A stretch of DNA of 5,102 nt, taken from contig CANBUF010000185.1 of NCBI GenBank assembly GCA_947372575.1, positions 1 to 5,102 on the forward strand. The letters are read 5' to 3'. The position numbers and the translations under genes are program-made. Positions 1-5,102 of this stretch are shown here, in pieces (within the stretch, counting starts at the first letter, position 1; the number at the start of each line of letters is the position of its first letter). The stretch is from Alcaligenaceae bacterium (GTDB taxonomy: Bacteria; Pseudomonadota; Gammaproteobacteria; Burkholderiales; Burkholderiaceae). The notes under the pieces were generated by a model. That model worked only from the letters and a program-made list of their open reading frames with translations. It did no database searches and was not told where the DNA came from.

Positions 1-1
1 G

Positions 2-964
2 GACGGCGAACGCTTCATGGAGCGTTATGCACCGACTCTGAAAGACCTGGCACCACGTGACTTCGTATCACGCTGTATGGATCAGGAAATTAAAGAAGGT
101 CGTGGTTGTGGGCCAGATGGTGCTTATGTGCACCTTAAGCTGGATCACCTCGGCGCAGATGTGATTCACAAACGCCTGCCTTCGATTCTTGAAATCGGAC
201 AGAAATTTGCAAACGTTGACGCAACCAAAGAACCGATCCCTGTTGTTCCAACCATTCACTATCAGATGGGCGGGATTCCGGCCAACTACAATGGTCAGGT
301 TGTGACATGGGATGGCGGTCAAAGCAAGATCGTCAATGGTCTGTATGCAATTGGTGAATGTGCTGCAGTATCCGTGCACGGTGCAAATCGTCTGGGTACG
401 AATTCGCTGCTTGACTTGATTGTGTTTGGACGTGCTTCCGGCAACCATATCGTTGCTGCACATACTGAGCACAAACTCACACACAAGCCATTGCCTCAGG
501 CTTCAGTTGATTATTCGATCGATCGCGTCAATAAGCTCGAAGCACGTACATCGGGCGAAAAAACTCAGGTTGTTGGTAACGAAATCCGTAATGCCATGCA
601 ACAACATTGTGGCGTATTCCGGACTGTTGCCACGCTTAAGGAAGGCGTCGCCAAGATCGATGCACTGGCCGATAAGGTTGCCAACATCGCGTTCAACGAC
701 AAGTCCAAAGTGTTTAACACTGCACGGATCGAAGCCCTTGAGCTCAGCAACATGATTGAAGTCGCTCGTTCGACGATTCATTCTGCTGCAGCGCGTCTGG
801 AAAGTCGTGGTGCGCATGCACTTGACGATCATCCAACGCGTGACGATGACAACTGGATGAAGCACACGCTATGGTATTCGAGCGACAATCGTCTCGAGTA
901 CAAGCCCGTTCAATTGCAACCGCTCACCGTCGAAAGCTTCCCGCCCAAGTCGCGGACCTTCTAA
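2..964 (+). CDS. sdhA: Succinate dehydrogenase flavoprotein subunit SdhA, C-terminal part (5' end outside window)
   Basis: SdhA oxidises succinate to fumarate with covalently bound FAD as part of membrane-associated complex II, passing electrons to SdhB. The reading frame is open from position 2, starting with DGERFMERYAP, a conserved internal SdhA segment, so the ATG at 17 is an internal Met and not the start. About 320 residues are visible out of a usual length near 590; the N-terminal FAD-binding fold and the FAD-linked His lie upstream of the window. Visible landmarks are the PRDFVSR segment (its last Arg matches the E. coli proton-shuttle Arg286), HYQMGGIP (substrate His, codon 257–259), HGANRLGTNSLLDL (substrate Arg, codon 389–391), and the C-terminal helical domain ending in DRLEYKP-like and FPPKSRTF sequences typical of the family. 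No frameshift or missing key residue is seen. The stop lies 24 bases before sdhB, which implies cotranscription. Residue equivalences come from memory of E. coli SdhA. Confidence 0.97.
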   Translation, partial: DGERFMERYAPTLKDLAPRDFVSRCMDQEIKEGRGCGPDGAYVHLKLDHLGADVIHKRLPSILEIGQKFANVDATKEPIPVVPTIHYQMGGIPANYNGQVVTWDGGQSKIVNGLYAIGECAAVSVHGANRLGTNSLLDLIVFGRASGNHIVAAHTEHKLTHKPLPQASVDYSIDRVNKLEARTSGEKTQVVGNEIRNAMQQHCGVFRTVATLKEGVAKIDALADKVANIAFNDKSKVFNTARIEALELSNMIEVARSTIHSAAARLESRGAHALDDHPTRDDDNWMKHTLWYSSDNRLEYKPVQLQPLTVESFPPKSRTF

Positions 965-988
965 GTCAGAATTTCTGGATACCCAATC

Positions 989-1705
989 ATGAGCACAAAG
1001 CGCATCGTGAAGTTTGAAATTTACCGCTACGATCCTGATAAGGATGAGCGTCCGTACATGCAAAAGCTCGACGTCGAGTTACAGCCAACTGACAAGATGT
1101 TGCTTGATGCGCTGATTCGCATCAAGATGGATGTCGATGATAGTCTGGCACTGCGTCGTTCATGTCGTGAGGGCGTCTGTGGTTCGGATGCCATGAACAT
1201 CAACGGCAAAAACGGTCTGGCTTGCACCACCAACATGCTCGAACTCAAAGAGCCCGTGGTGTTGCGTCCCTTGCCCGGTTTGCCAGTCATTCGTGACCTG
1301 ATCGTCGACATGACGCAGTTCTTTAATCAGTATCACTCGATCAAGCCCTATCTGATTAACGATAGTCAGCCTCCCGAGAAAGAGCGTCTGCAGACACCTG
1401 CTGCGCGCGAAGAACTCGATGGCTTGTATGAGTGTATTCTGTGTGCCTGCTGTTCGACCTCGTGCCCTTCATTCTGGTGGAATCCCGATAAATTCGTCGG
1501 CCCAGCAGGCCTGTTGCAAGCGTATCGTTTTATTGCCGATACACGCGATCAGGCTACCGAAGATCGACTCGACAATCTTGAAGATCCATATCGCTTGTTC
1601 CGTTGCCACACAATTATGAATTGTGTGGACGTGTGTCCAAAAGGTCTGAATCCATCCAAGGCAATTGGCAAGATCAAAGAGATGCTGGTTCGTCGTTCCG
1701 TATAA
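989..1705 (+). CDS. sdhB: Succinate dehydrogenase iron-sulfur subunit SdhB
   Basis: SdhB carries electrons from the SdhA flavin to ubiquinone through [2Fe-2S], [4Fe-4S] and [3Fe-4S] clusters in complex II. The 238-residue product has the same length as E. coli SdhB. The N-terminal ferredoxin-like domain (about 1–110) has SCREGVCGSD with Cys59, Cys64, Asp67 and Cys79; Asp replaces the usual third Cys, as in E. coli. The C-terminal domain has ECILCACCSTSCP (Cys149, 152, 155 for [4Fe-4S]; Cys159 for [3Fe-4S]) and RCHTIMNCVDVCPKG (Cys206 and 212 for [3Fe-4S]; Cys216 for [4Fe-4S]). Pro160, Trp163, Trp164 and Ile209 match residues of the E. coli quinone site. The ATG at 989 gives the family-like N-terminus; only a weak GGA at 977–979 serves as ribosome binding site, consistent with coupled translation from sdhA 24 bases upstream. 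The gene is followed at once by a strong hairpin terminator. Confidence 0.98.
   Translation: MSTKRIVKFEIYRYDPDKDERPYMQKLDVELQPTDKMLLDALIRIKMDVDDSLALRRSCREGVCGSDAMNINGKNGLACTTNMLELKEPVVLRPLPGLPVIRDLIVDMTQFFNQYHSIKPYLINDSQPPEKERLQTPAAREELDGLYECILCACCSTSCPSFWWNPDKFVGPAGLLQAYRFIADTRDQATEDRLDNLEDPYRLFRCHTIMNCVDVCPKGLNPSKAIGKIKEMLVRRSV
1606..1628 (+). repeat. Perfect 10-bp inverted repeat inside sdhB
   Basis: The arms 1606–1615 (ccacacaatt) and 1619–1628 (aattgtgtgg) are exact reverse complements separated by a three-base loop (atg). The repeat lies within the codons for Cys206 to about Asp214, the conserved cluster-binding segment of SdhB. No T-run follows, so it does not look like a terminator. 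It may be a chance result of codon choice, or an mRNA hairpin within the reading frame; the pairing is seen directly, and any role is inference. Confidence 0.7.
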
Positions 1706-1717
1706 GCAGCTCCTCCC

Positions 1718-1764
1718 GTCTGGCTTCAATTTGCCTAGCAAGTTGAAGTCCAGACTGTTTTTTT
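1718..1764 (+). terminator. Intrinsic terminator between sdhB and sdhE
   Basis: The 5' arm 1718–1729 (gtctggcttcaa) pairs with 1743–1755 (ttgaagtccagac) with a single bulged A. The stem continues inward through a T·G wobble (1730/1742) and TTGC/GCAA (1731–1734/1738–1741), leaving a three-base loop, so about 17 pairs form in all. A run of seven T's (1758–1764) follows two bases after the stem. It starts 13 bases after the sdhB stop. No A-run precedes the stem, so it should act on the + strand only. It implies that sdhE–gltA is at least partly separated from the upstream sdh transcript. Confidence 0.9.
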
Positions 1765-1798
1765 GGTGTTAGATAGATCCGGCCAGATCGGGTTGCAT

Positions 1799-1803
1799 AA
1801 GGG
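1799..1803 (+). promoter_or_regulatory. Ribosome binding site deciding the sdhE start
   Basis: AAGGG lies five bases before the ATG at 1809 but only two bases before the in-frame GTG at 1806. The spacing favours the ATG as the start of sdhE. Confidence 0.65.
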
Positions 1804-1808
1804 CAGTG

Positions 1809-2069
1809 ATGGGAAAGTTAACAGATCAGGATCGCGTGAGACTGCGTTGGCGTGCAAGGCGCGGACTCCTAGAAAATGATTTGATCATTACGCGTTACCT
1901 GGATGCTTTTGAAACAGAACTGACCGATGTAGAAGTTGGTGCGCTGACCCAGTTGTTTGAACTGGGCGATAACGAATTGCTAGACCTGCTGTTGGCACGC
2001 GCTGAGCCTGAGGGCGCTCTTGACCGACCCGCCGTGCGAGATGTACTTCAACAGATCCGCGCGCTTTGA
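1809..2069 (+). CDS. sdhE: FAD assembly factor SdhE (YgfY/CptB family, DUF339)
   Basis: SdhE is a small cytoplasmic chaperone-like protein that binds SdhA and promotes covalent attachment of FAD, so its gene next to sdhAB fits its job. The product is 86 residues, close to the usual 80–95. The family signature RGxxE is present as R18-G19-L20-L21-E22 within RARRGLLENDL, followed by the expected acidic, Leu-rich all-helical sequence with the ELGDNELLDLLL segment that matches the family's second conserved region. The frame opens at a GTG at 1806, but the ATG at 1809 is better spaced from AAGGG and is chosen here. It lies about 100 bases after sdhB, beyond a terminator hairpin, and 21 bases before gltA, with which it is probably cotranscribed. 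In older annotations this family is called antitoxin CptB; the FAD-assembly role is the better-supported one. Confidence 0.93.
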   Translation: MGKLTDQDRVRLRWRARRGLLENDLIITRYLDAFETELTDVEVGALTQLFELGDNELLDLLLARAEPEGALDRPAVRDVLQQIRAL

Positions 2070-2078
2070 ATTTAACTG

Positions 2079-2083
2079 AAGGA
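2079..2083 (+). promoter_or_regulatory. Ribosome binding site deciding the gltA start
   Basis: AAGGA lies seven bases before the ATG at 2091. A TTG immediately upstream in the same frame (2088) is four bases away and is a less likely start. Confidence 0.75.
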
Positions 2084-2090
2084 ATGATTG

Positions 2091-3404
2091 ATGAAACTGT
2101 CAGATAAAAAAGCTACGCTCTCGTTTTCGGATGGATCCCCCTCCGTTGACTTTCCCGTTTATGACGGTACCGTTGGTCCGCAGGTAATCGACATCCGTAA
2201 GCTCTATGGTCAAACCGGTATGTTTACCTATGACCCAGGCTTTATGTCTACCGCGGCATGCTCATCAAGCATTACCTACATTGATGGCGACAAGGGCGAG
2301 CTGCTGTATCGTGGCTACCCCATTGAGCAACTCGCGGTCAATTGCGACTTTATGGATATCTGCTATCTGATCCTGAATGGCGATTTGCCAGATGGCGGTC
2401 AGAAAAAACAATTTGACGATCTAGTGACACACCACACGATGGTCAACGAGCAGATGCAGTTCTTTCTGCGTGGCTTTCGCCGCGATGCACACCCGATGGC
2501 TGTGCTGACAGGTCTGGTCGGTGCCTTGTCCGCGTTCTACCATGACTCAAACGACATCACCAACCCTCGCCACCGCGATGTGTCGGCGATTCGGCTGATT
2601 GCCAAGATGCCAACGCTTGTTGCGATGGCCTATAAGTATTCACAGGGTCAGCCTTACGTCTATCCGCAAAACAATCTGTCATACACAGGCAATTTCCTGC
2701 GCATGATGTTTGCAACGCCTTGCGAAGAATATGTCGTCAACCCAGTGGTTGAACGTGCGCTGGATCGTATTTTCATTCTGCATGCAGACCACGAGCAAAA
2801 CGCTTCGACTTCAACAGTGCGTTTGTGCGGTTCGTCAGGTACCAATCCGTTTGCAGCGATTGCAGCTGGTGTGGCGTGCTTGTGGGGTCCCGCACACGGT
2901 GGCGCCAATGAAGCTTGCCTCCAGATGCTCGAAGACCTGCAGGCTAAAGGTGGCTTGTCCGTCGTGGCTGAGTTCATGGAACAGGTCAAGGACAAGAACT
3001 CAGGCGTGCGCCTGATGGGTTTCGGTCACCGTGTCTACAAGAACTACGACCCGCGTGCAAAACTCATGCAAGAAACATGCAAGGAAGTTCTTGCATCGCT
3101 AGGTCTTGAGAATGATCCGTTGTTCAAGCTCGCCATGGAAGTCGAGCGTATTGCGCTTGAGGATCCTTACTTTGTCGAGCGTAAACTCTATCCGAACGTT
3201 GACTTTTATTCGGGTATTGTGCAGCGCGCGATTGGTGTTCCGACCTCACTGTTCACTGCCATTTTTGCACTCGCACGTACAGTAGGCTGGATCGCACAAT
3301 GGAACGAAATGATCTCTGATCCAGAATATAAGATTGGTCGCCCACGTCAGTTGTTTGAAGGTTCAGTCGCACGCGATATGCCTGCTTCTAAACGTAAAAA
3401 ATAA
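2091..3404 (+). CDS. gltA: Citrate synthase GltA (type II, hexameric, E. coli-like)
   Basis: Citrate synthase condenses acetyl-CoA with oxaloacetate to give citrate, the entry step of the TCA cycle, in the cytoplasm. The product is 437 residues (E. coli 427). The N-terminal β-rich domain of the proteobacterial type is present (about 1–60, with [20 protein letters not shown]). The catalytic residues are His269 in [12 protein letters not shown], His313 in [14 protein letters not shown] and Asp371 in [23 protein letters not shown] (231–244) is the family's signature segment. Cys211 in ATPCEEY corresponds to the E. coli Cys involved in NADH-linked control, and Tyr150, Arg168 and Lys172 match NADH-site residues, but the Arg of the E. 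coli RHTM motif is His114 here, so NADH inhibition cannot be assumed. The ATG at 2091 is preferred to an adjacent TTG because of AAGGA spacing. The protein ends in a basic SKRKK tail. It sits 21 bases after sdhE and is convergent with the malic enzyme gene. Confidence 0.98.
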   Translation: MKLSDKKATLSFSDGSPSVDFPVYDGTVGPQVIDIRKLYGQTGMFTYDPGFMSTAACSSSITYIDGDKGELLYRGYPIEQLAVNCDFMDICYLILNGDLPDGGQKKQFDDLVTHHTMVNEQMQFFLRGFRRDAHPMAVLTGLVGALSAFYHDSNDITNPRHRDVSAIRLIAKMPTLVAMAYKYSQGQPYVYPQNNLSYTGNFLRMMFATPCEEYVVNPVVERALDRIFILHADHEQNASTSTVRLCGSSGTNPFAAIAAGVACLWGPAHGGANEACLQMLEDLQAKGGLSVVAEFMEQVKDKNSGVRLMGFGHRVYKNYDPRAKLMQETCKEVLASLGLENDPLFKLAMEVERIALEDPYFVERKLYPNVDFYSGIVQRAIGVPTSLFTAIFALARTVGWIAQWNEMISDPEYKIGRPRQLFEGSVARDMPASKRKK

Positions 3405-3422
3405 TCGACGGATGTGGGGGTG

Positions 3423-3452
3423 TGAGTGGATGTGCTTTGATGTGTCCACTTA
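3423..3452 (+). repeat. Inverted repeat in a G/T-rich tract after gltA
   Basis: AGTGGA (3425–3430) pairs with TCCACT (3445–3450), extended by a G·T and a T-A pair to 3423–3452, with a 14-base loop. The surrounding tract is G/T-rich and carries three copies of GATGTG at 3411, 3429 and 3439. Only a weak AT-rich stretch (aataattt) follows, so it is at best a poor terminator. Function unknown. Confidence 0.4.
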
Positions 3453-3487
3453 AATAATTTGTTGATCTGCTGATCGTGAGCAGTCGT

Positions 3488-3515
3488 AAAAAAGGACAGC
3501 CAGGCTGTCCTTTTT
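3488..3515. terminator. Bidirectional intrinsic terminator between gltA and maeB
   Basis: The stem GGACAGC (3494–3500) pairs perfectly with GCTGTCC (3504–3510) around a three-base CAG loop. It is flanked by six A's on the left (3488–3493) and five T's on the right (3511–3515), so a U-run follows the hairpin in either direction. This is the classic form for the end of two convergent genes, here gltA (+) and the malic enzyme gene (−). Confidence 0.93.
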
Positions 3516-3518
3516 ACT

Positions 3519-3547
3519 ATGTGCGCCCACATTCTGGGCGCACATTT
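3519..3547. repeat. Second GC-rich hairpin in the gltA/maeB gap
   Basis: The arms 3519–3529 (atgtgcgccca) and 3535–3545 (tgggcgcacat) form a perfect 11-bp stem with a five-base loop. Only three T's follow on the + strand and none on the − strand, so alone it is a weak terminator. On the − strand it would be transcribed just before the U-run hairpin at 3488–3515 and could act as a back-up or as a stable 3' end of the malic enzyme mRNA. Confidence 0.75.
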
Positions 3548-3560
3548 AGTAGTGAGCGAT

Positions 3561-5102
3561 TTACCGCTTTTCTGCTTCCATCTGTGCATTGACAACGGCC
3601 AGTGCTGTCATGTTCACAACACGCCTGACAGTGGCACTTGTTGTGAGGATGTGCACCGGACGCGCTGCCCCCAGTAACACAGGACCCATCGCCACCCCGT
3701 TACTGCCCGTCATCTTGAGTAGGTTGTACGTGACATTGCCTGTATCCAGGTTTGGCGTGATCAGCAGGTTCGCACTTCCTTTGAGCGTGCTGTCAGGATA
3801 GCTTGCTAACCGGATGCTTTCGGACAGAGCGGAGTCGGCATGCATCTCGCCATCCACCTCCAGACCCGGTGAGCGCTCTGCGATGAGTTTGCGTGCCAAT
3901 GCCATCTTGCGTGAGGAGTCGGTCGGACGACTGCCAAAGTTTGAATGCGACAGCAGCGCGACCTTAGGCACAAGACCAAAGCGCCGCACTTCCTGCGCCG
4001 CCTGAACGGTCATGTCTGCGACTTGTTCTGCGCTCGGATCTATGTTGACGTGGGTGTCACAAATGAAGAGTGTCTGATCGGGCAGCATCAGCACATTCAT
4101 CGCAGCAAAGGTCGAGACCCCAGGCTTGAGCCCGATGACGTCCGACACATATTTCAGCTGATTGTCAAAACTGCTGCTCATGCCGCACAACAAAGCATCG
4201 CCATCGCCGCGCTTGAGCAACAAGACGCCAATCAAGGTGTTGTGTTTGCGCACCATGGCTTTGGCAATTGTTGGCGTGACACCTTCGCGACCTTTGATAC
4301 GGTAGTACTCAGTCCACGCTTCGGTAAATCTTGCGTCATCCTCTGGGTCGACAATCTCGAAGTTCTTGCCCGCTTCGAGTCGCAAGCCCATCTTTTGGAT
4401 GCGCATGTTAATGACTGCCGGACGGCCAATCAGAATCGGCTGTGCAATTTTTTCGTCTGCTACGGTCTGTGCTGCACGCAGTACGCGTTCATCTTCTCCA
4501 TCTGCATAGATCACACGCTTGGGAGCACGTTTAGCCTGGCTAAACAACGGGCTCATCAGTTGACCCGAGTGATAGACCATCGCTTGCAGTTTTTCGCGAT
4601 AGGCGGCCATATCCTGGATCGGACGGCGCGCAACACCAGAGTCGGCAGCGGCTTGGGCGACGGCTGGCGCGATCATCATGATCAGCCGAGGATCGAACGG
4701 TTTGGGAATAATGTACTCAGGACCAAAGGTCAGATCCTGGCCTGCGTAGGCCTGGGCGACTTCGTCGCTCTGTTCGGCTTCGGTGAGTTCGGCAATGGCT
4801 TTGACGCAAGCCAGTTTCATCTCTTCTGTGATGCGGCTGGCACCGCAGTCCAAGGCACCCCGGAAAATGAACGGGAAGCACAGAACGTTATTCACCTGGT
4901 TCGGATAGTCAGAACGACCCGTCGCGATAATGCAGTCGGGGCGAGCCGCTTTCGCTATTTCGGGACGAATTTCCGGTTCTGGATTGGCCAGAGCGAGAAT
5001 CAGTGGTGTGACGGCCATGCTCTTGACCATCTCGGCGTTGACAACACCAGCAGCCGAACAACCCAGAAACACGTCTGCACCAGCCATGGCATCAGCTAGC
5101 GT
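3561..5102 (-). CDS. maeB: NADP-type malic enzyme with phosphotransacetylase-like domain (MaeB), C-terminal part (N-terminus outside window)
   Basis: MaeB decarboxylates malate to pyruvate with reduction of NADP+, supplying NADPH and pyruvate from the TCA cycle. The frame is open to the right edge (TLADAMAGADVFLGCSAAGV...), which is mid-domain sequence, so the Met at 5085–5087 is internal. About 513 of a usual ~760 residues are visible. Residues 1 to about 150 are the second half of the malic-enzyme NAD(P)-binding domain, with GADVFLGCSAAGV, LALANPEPEI, ATGRSDYPNQVNN and FPFIFRGALD. From about 190 to the end is a PTA_PTB domain, with KRVIYADGEDERVLRAA, MRIQKMGL, VALLSHSNFGSRP, DGEMHADSAL, KGSANLL and RRVVNMTALAVV. 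In known hybrid malic enzymes this domain is a regulatory acetyl-CoA-binding part rather than an active phosphotransacetylase; that is family knowledge, not shown here. The gene converges on gltA and shares a bidirectional terminator. NADP preference is inferred from architecture; the nucleotide-binding loop is outside or at the edge of the window. Confidence 0.95.
   Translation of the reverse strand, partial: TLADAMAGADVFLGCSAAGVVNAEMVKSMAVTPLILALANPEPEIRPEIAKAARPDCIIATGRSDYPNQVNNVLCFPFIFRGALDCGASRITEEMKLACVKAIAELTEAEQSDEVAQAYAGQDLTFGPEYIIPKPFDPRLIMMIAPAVAQAAADSGVARRPIQDMAAYREKLQAMVYHSGQLMSPLFSQAKRAPKRVIYADGEDERVLRAAQTVADEKIAQPILIGRPAVINMRIQKMGLRLEAGKNFEIVDPEDDARFTEAWTEYYRIKGREGVTPTIAKAMVRKHNTLIGVLLLKRGDGDALLCGMSSSFDNQLKYVSDVIGLKPGVSTFAAMNVLMLPDQTLFICDTHVNIDPSAEQVADMTVQAAQEVRRFGLVPKVALLSHSNFGSRPTDSSRKMALARKLIAERSPGLEVDGEMHADSALSESIRLASYPDSTLKGSANLLITPNLDTGNVTYNLLKMTGSNGVAMGPVLLGAARPVHILTTSATVRRVVNMTALAVVNAQMEAEKR
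4529..4545. repeat. Short inverted repeat in maeB near the domain junction
   Basis: GTTTAGCC (4529–4536) and GGCTAAAC (4538–4545) are exact reverse complements around one base, in practice a seven-pair stem with a three-base loop. It lies in the codons just before the start of the PTA-like domain (LFSQAKR region). It may be chance within coding sequence. Confidence 0.35.

Noticed and set aside
68..865. Several antisense and out-of-frame open frames of 60–140 codons over sdhA.
   Set aside because: They overlap the conserved SdhA frame and show no family resemblance or supporting ribosome binding site.
1184..1192. Asp in place of the third Cys ligand in the SdhB [2Fe-2S] motif, as a possible defect.
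   Set aside because: E. coli SdhB has the same Asp at this position and is fully functional, so this is a normal variant.
1027..1741. Antisense and alternative-frame open frames over sdhB (94, 66 and 90 codons).
   Set aside because: The SdhB frame is unambiguous across the region; these are shadows.
1765..1808. A possible promoter for sdhE–gltA (TTGGTG near 1763 and GCATAA near 1795).
   Set aside because: The spacing of about 26 bases is too long for a σ70 promoter and no better pair was found.
2660..3015. Open frames of 111 and 101 codons in other frames inside gltA.
   Set aside because: They overlap the catalytic core of citrate synthase and have no independent support.
3347..3595. An 82-codon open frame on the − strand spanning the gltA end and the intergenic region.
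   Set aside because: It runs through both terminator hairpins and overlaps the ends of two real genes; composition is low-complexity and no family is recognised.
3945..5099. A 384-codon open frame on the + strand opposite the malic enzyme gene.
   Set aside because: It lies entirely antisense to a clearly recognisable MaeB sequence, has no recognisable domain, is His/Cys/Phe-rich as antisense shadows often are, and its length follows from the codon bias of the real gene.
1..5102. Search by eye for CRISPR repeats, insertion sequences, tRNAs, toxin–antitoxin or phage genes.
   Set aside because: None seen; the window is filled with housekeeping genes with short gaps. The CptB 'antitoxin' name sometimes given to SdhE does not indicate a toxin–antitoxin pair here.

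Overview
The window is a stretch of core central-metabolism DNA from a proteobacterium. The order sdhA–sdhB–sdhE–gltA on the + strand, the protein sequences and the moderate-to-high GC content fit Betaproteobacteria, most likely Burkholderiales (an Alcaligenaceae-like member is my guess). This assignment rests on remembered gene order and protein similarity, not on a search. No mobile element, CRISPR array, tRNA, rRNA or phage-like gene is visible.

Layout. Positions 2–964 (+) hold the C-terminal part of succinate dehydrogenase flavoprotein SdhA, cut by the left edge. Positions 989–1705 (+) hold the complete iron-sulfur subunit SdhB. A strong hairpin followed by seven T's (1718–1764) then interrupts the cluster. 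After it come sdhE (1809–2069, +), the small FAD-assembly factor for SdhA, and gltA (2091–3404, +), a type II (hexameric, E. coli-like) citrate synthase. Positions 3405–3560 are a non-coding convergent intergenic region with several stem-loops, including a symmetric A-run/hairpin/T-run terminator that can serve both strands. Positions 3561–5102 (−) hold the C-terminal two thirds of a MaeB-type malic enzyme with its phosphotransacetylase-like domain; its N-terminus lies beyond the right edge.

How the genes work together. SdhA and SdhB form the catalytic, cytoplasmic-facing half of respiratory complex II, and SdhE helps attach FAD covalently to SdhA. GltA feeds acetyl-CoA and oxaloacetate into the same TCA cycle. 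MaeB withdraws malate from the cycle to make pyruvate and reducing power, and enzymes of this type are regulated through the acetyl-CoA-binding C-terminal domain. The window therefore covers entry to, a central step of, and exit from the TCA cycle.

I found no previously undescribed system. The points worth a second look are at the nucleic-acid level: the apparent intrinsic terminator inside the sdhB–sdhE gap, a perfect 10-bp inverted repeat inside the sdhB codons for the cluster-binding cysteines, and the heavily structured gltA/maeB intergenic region.
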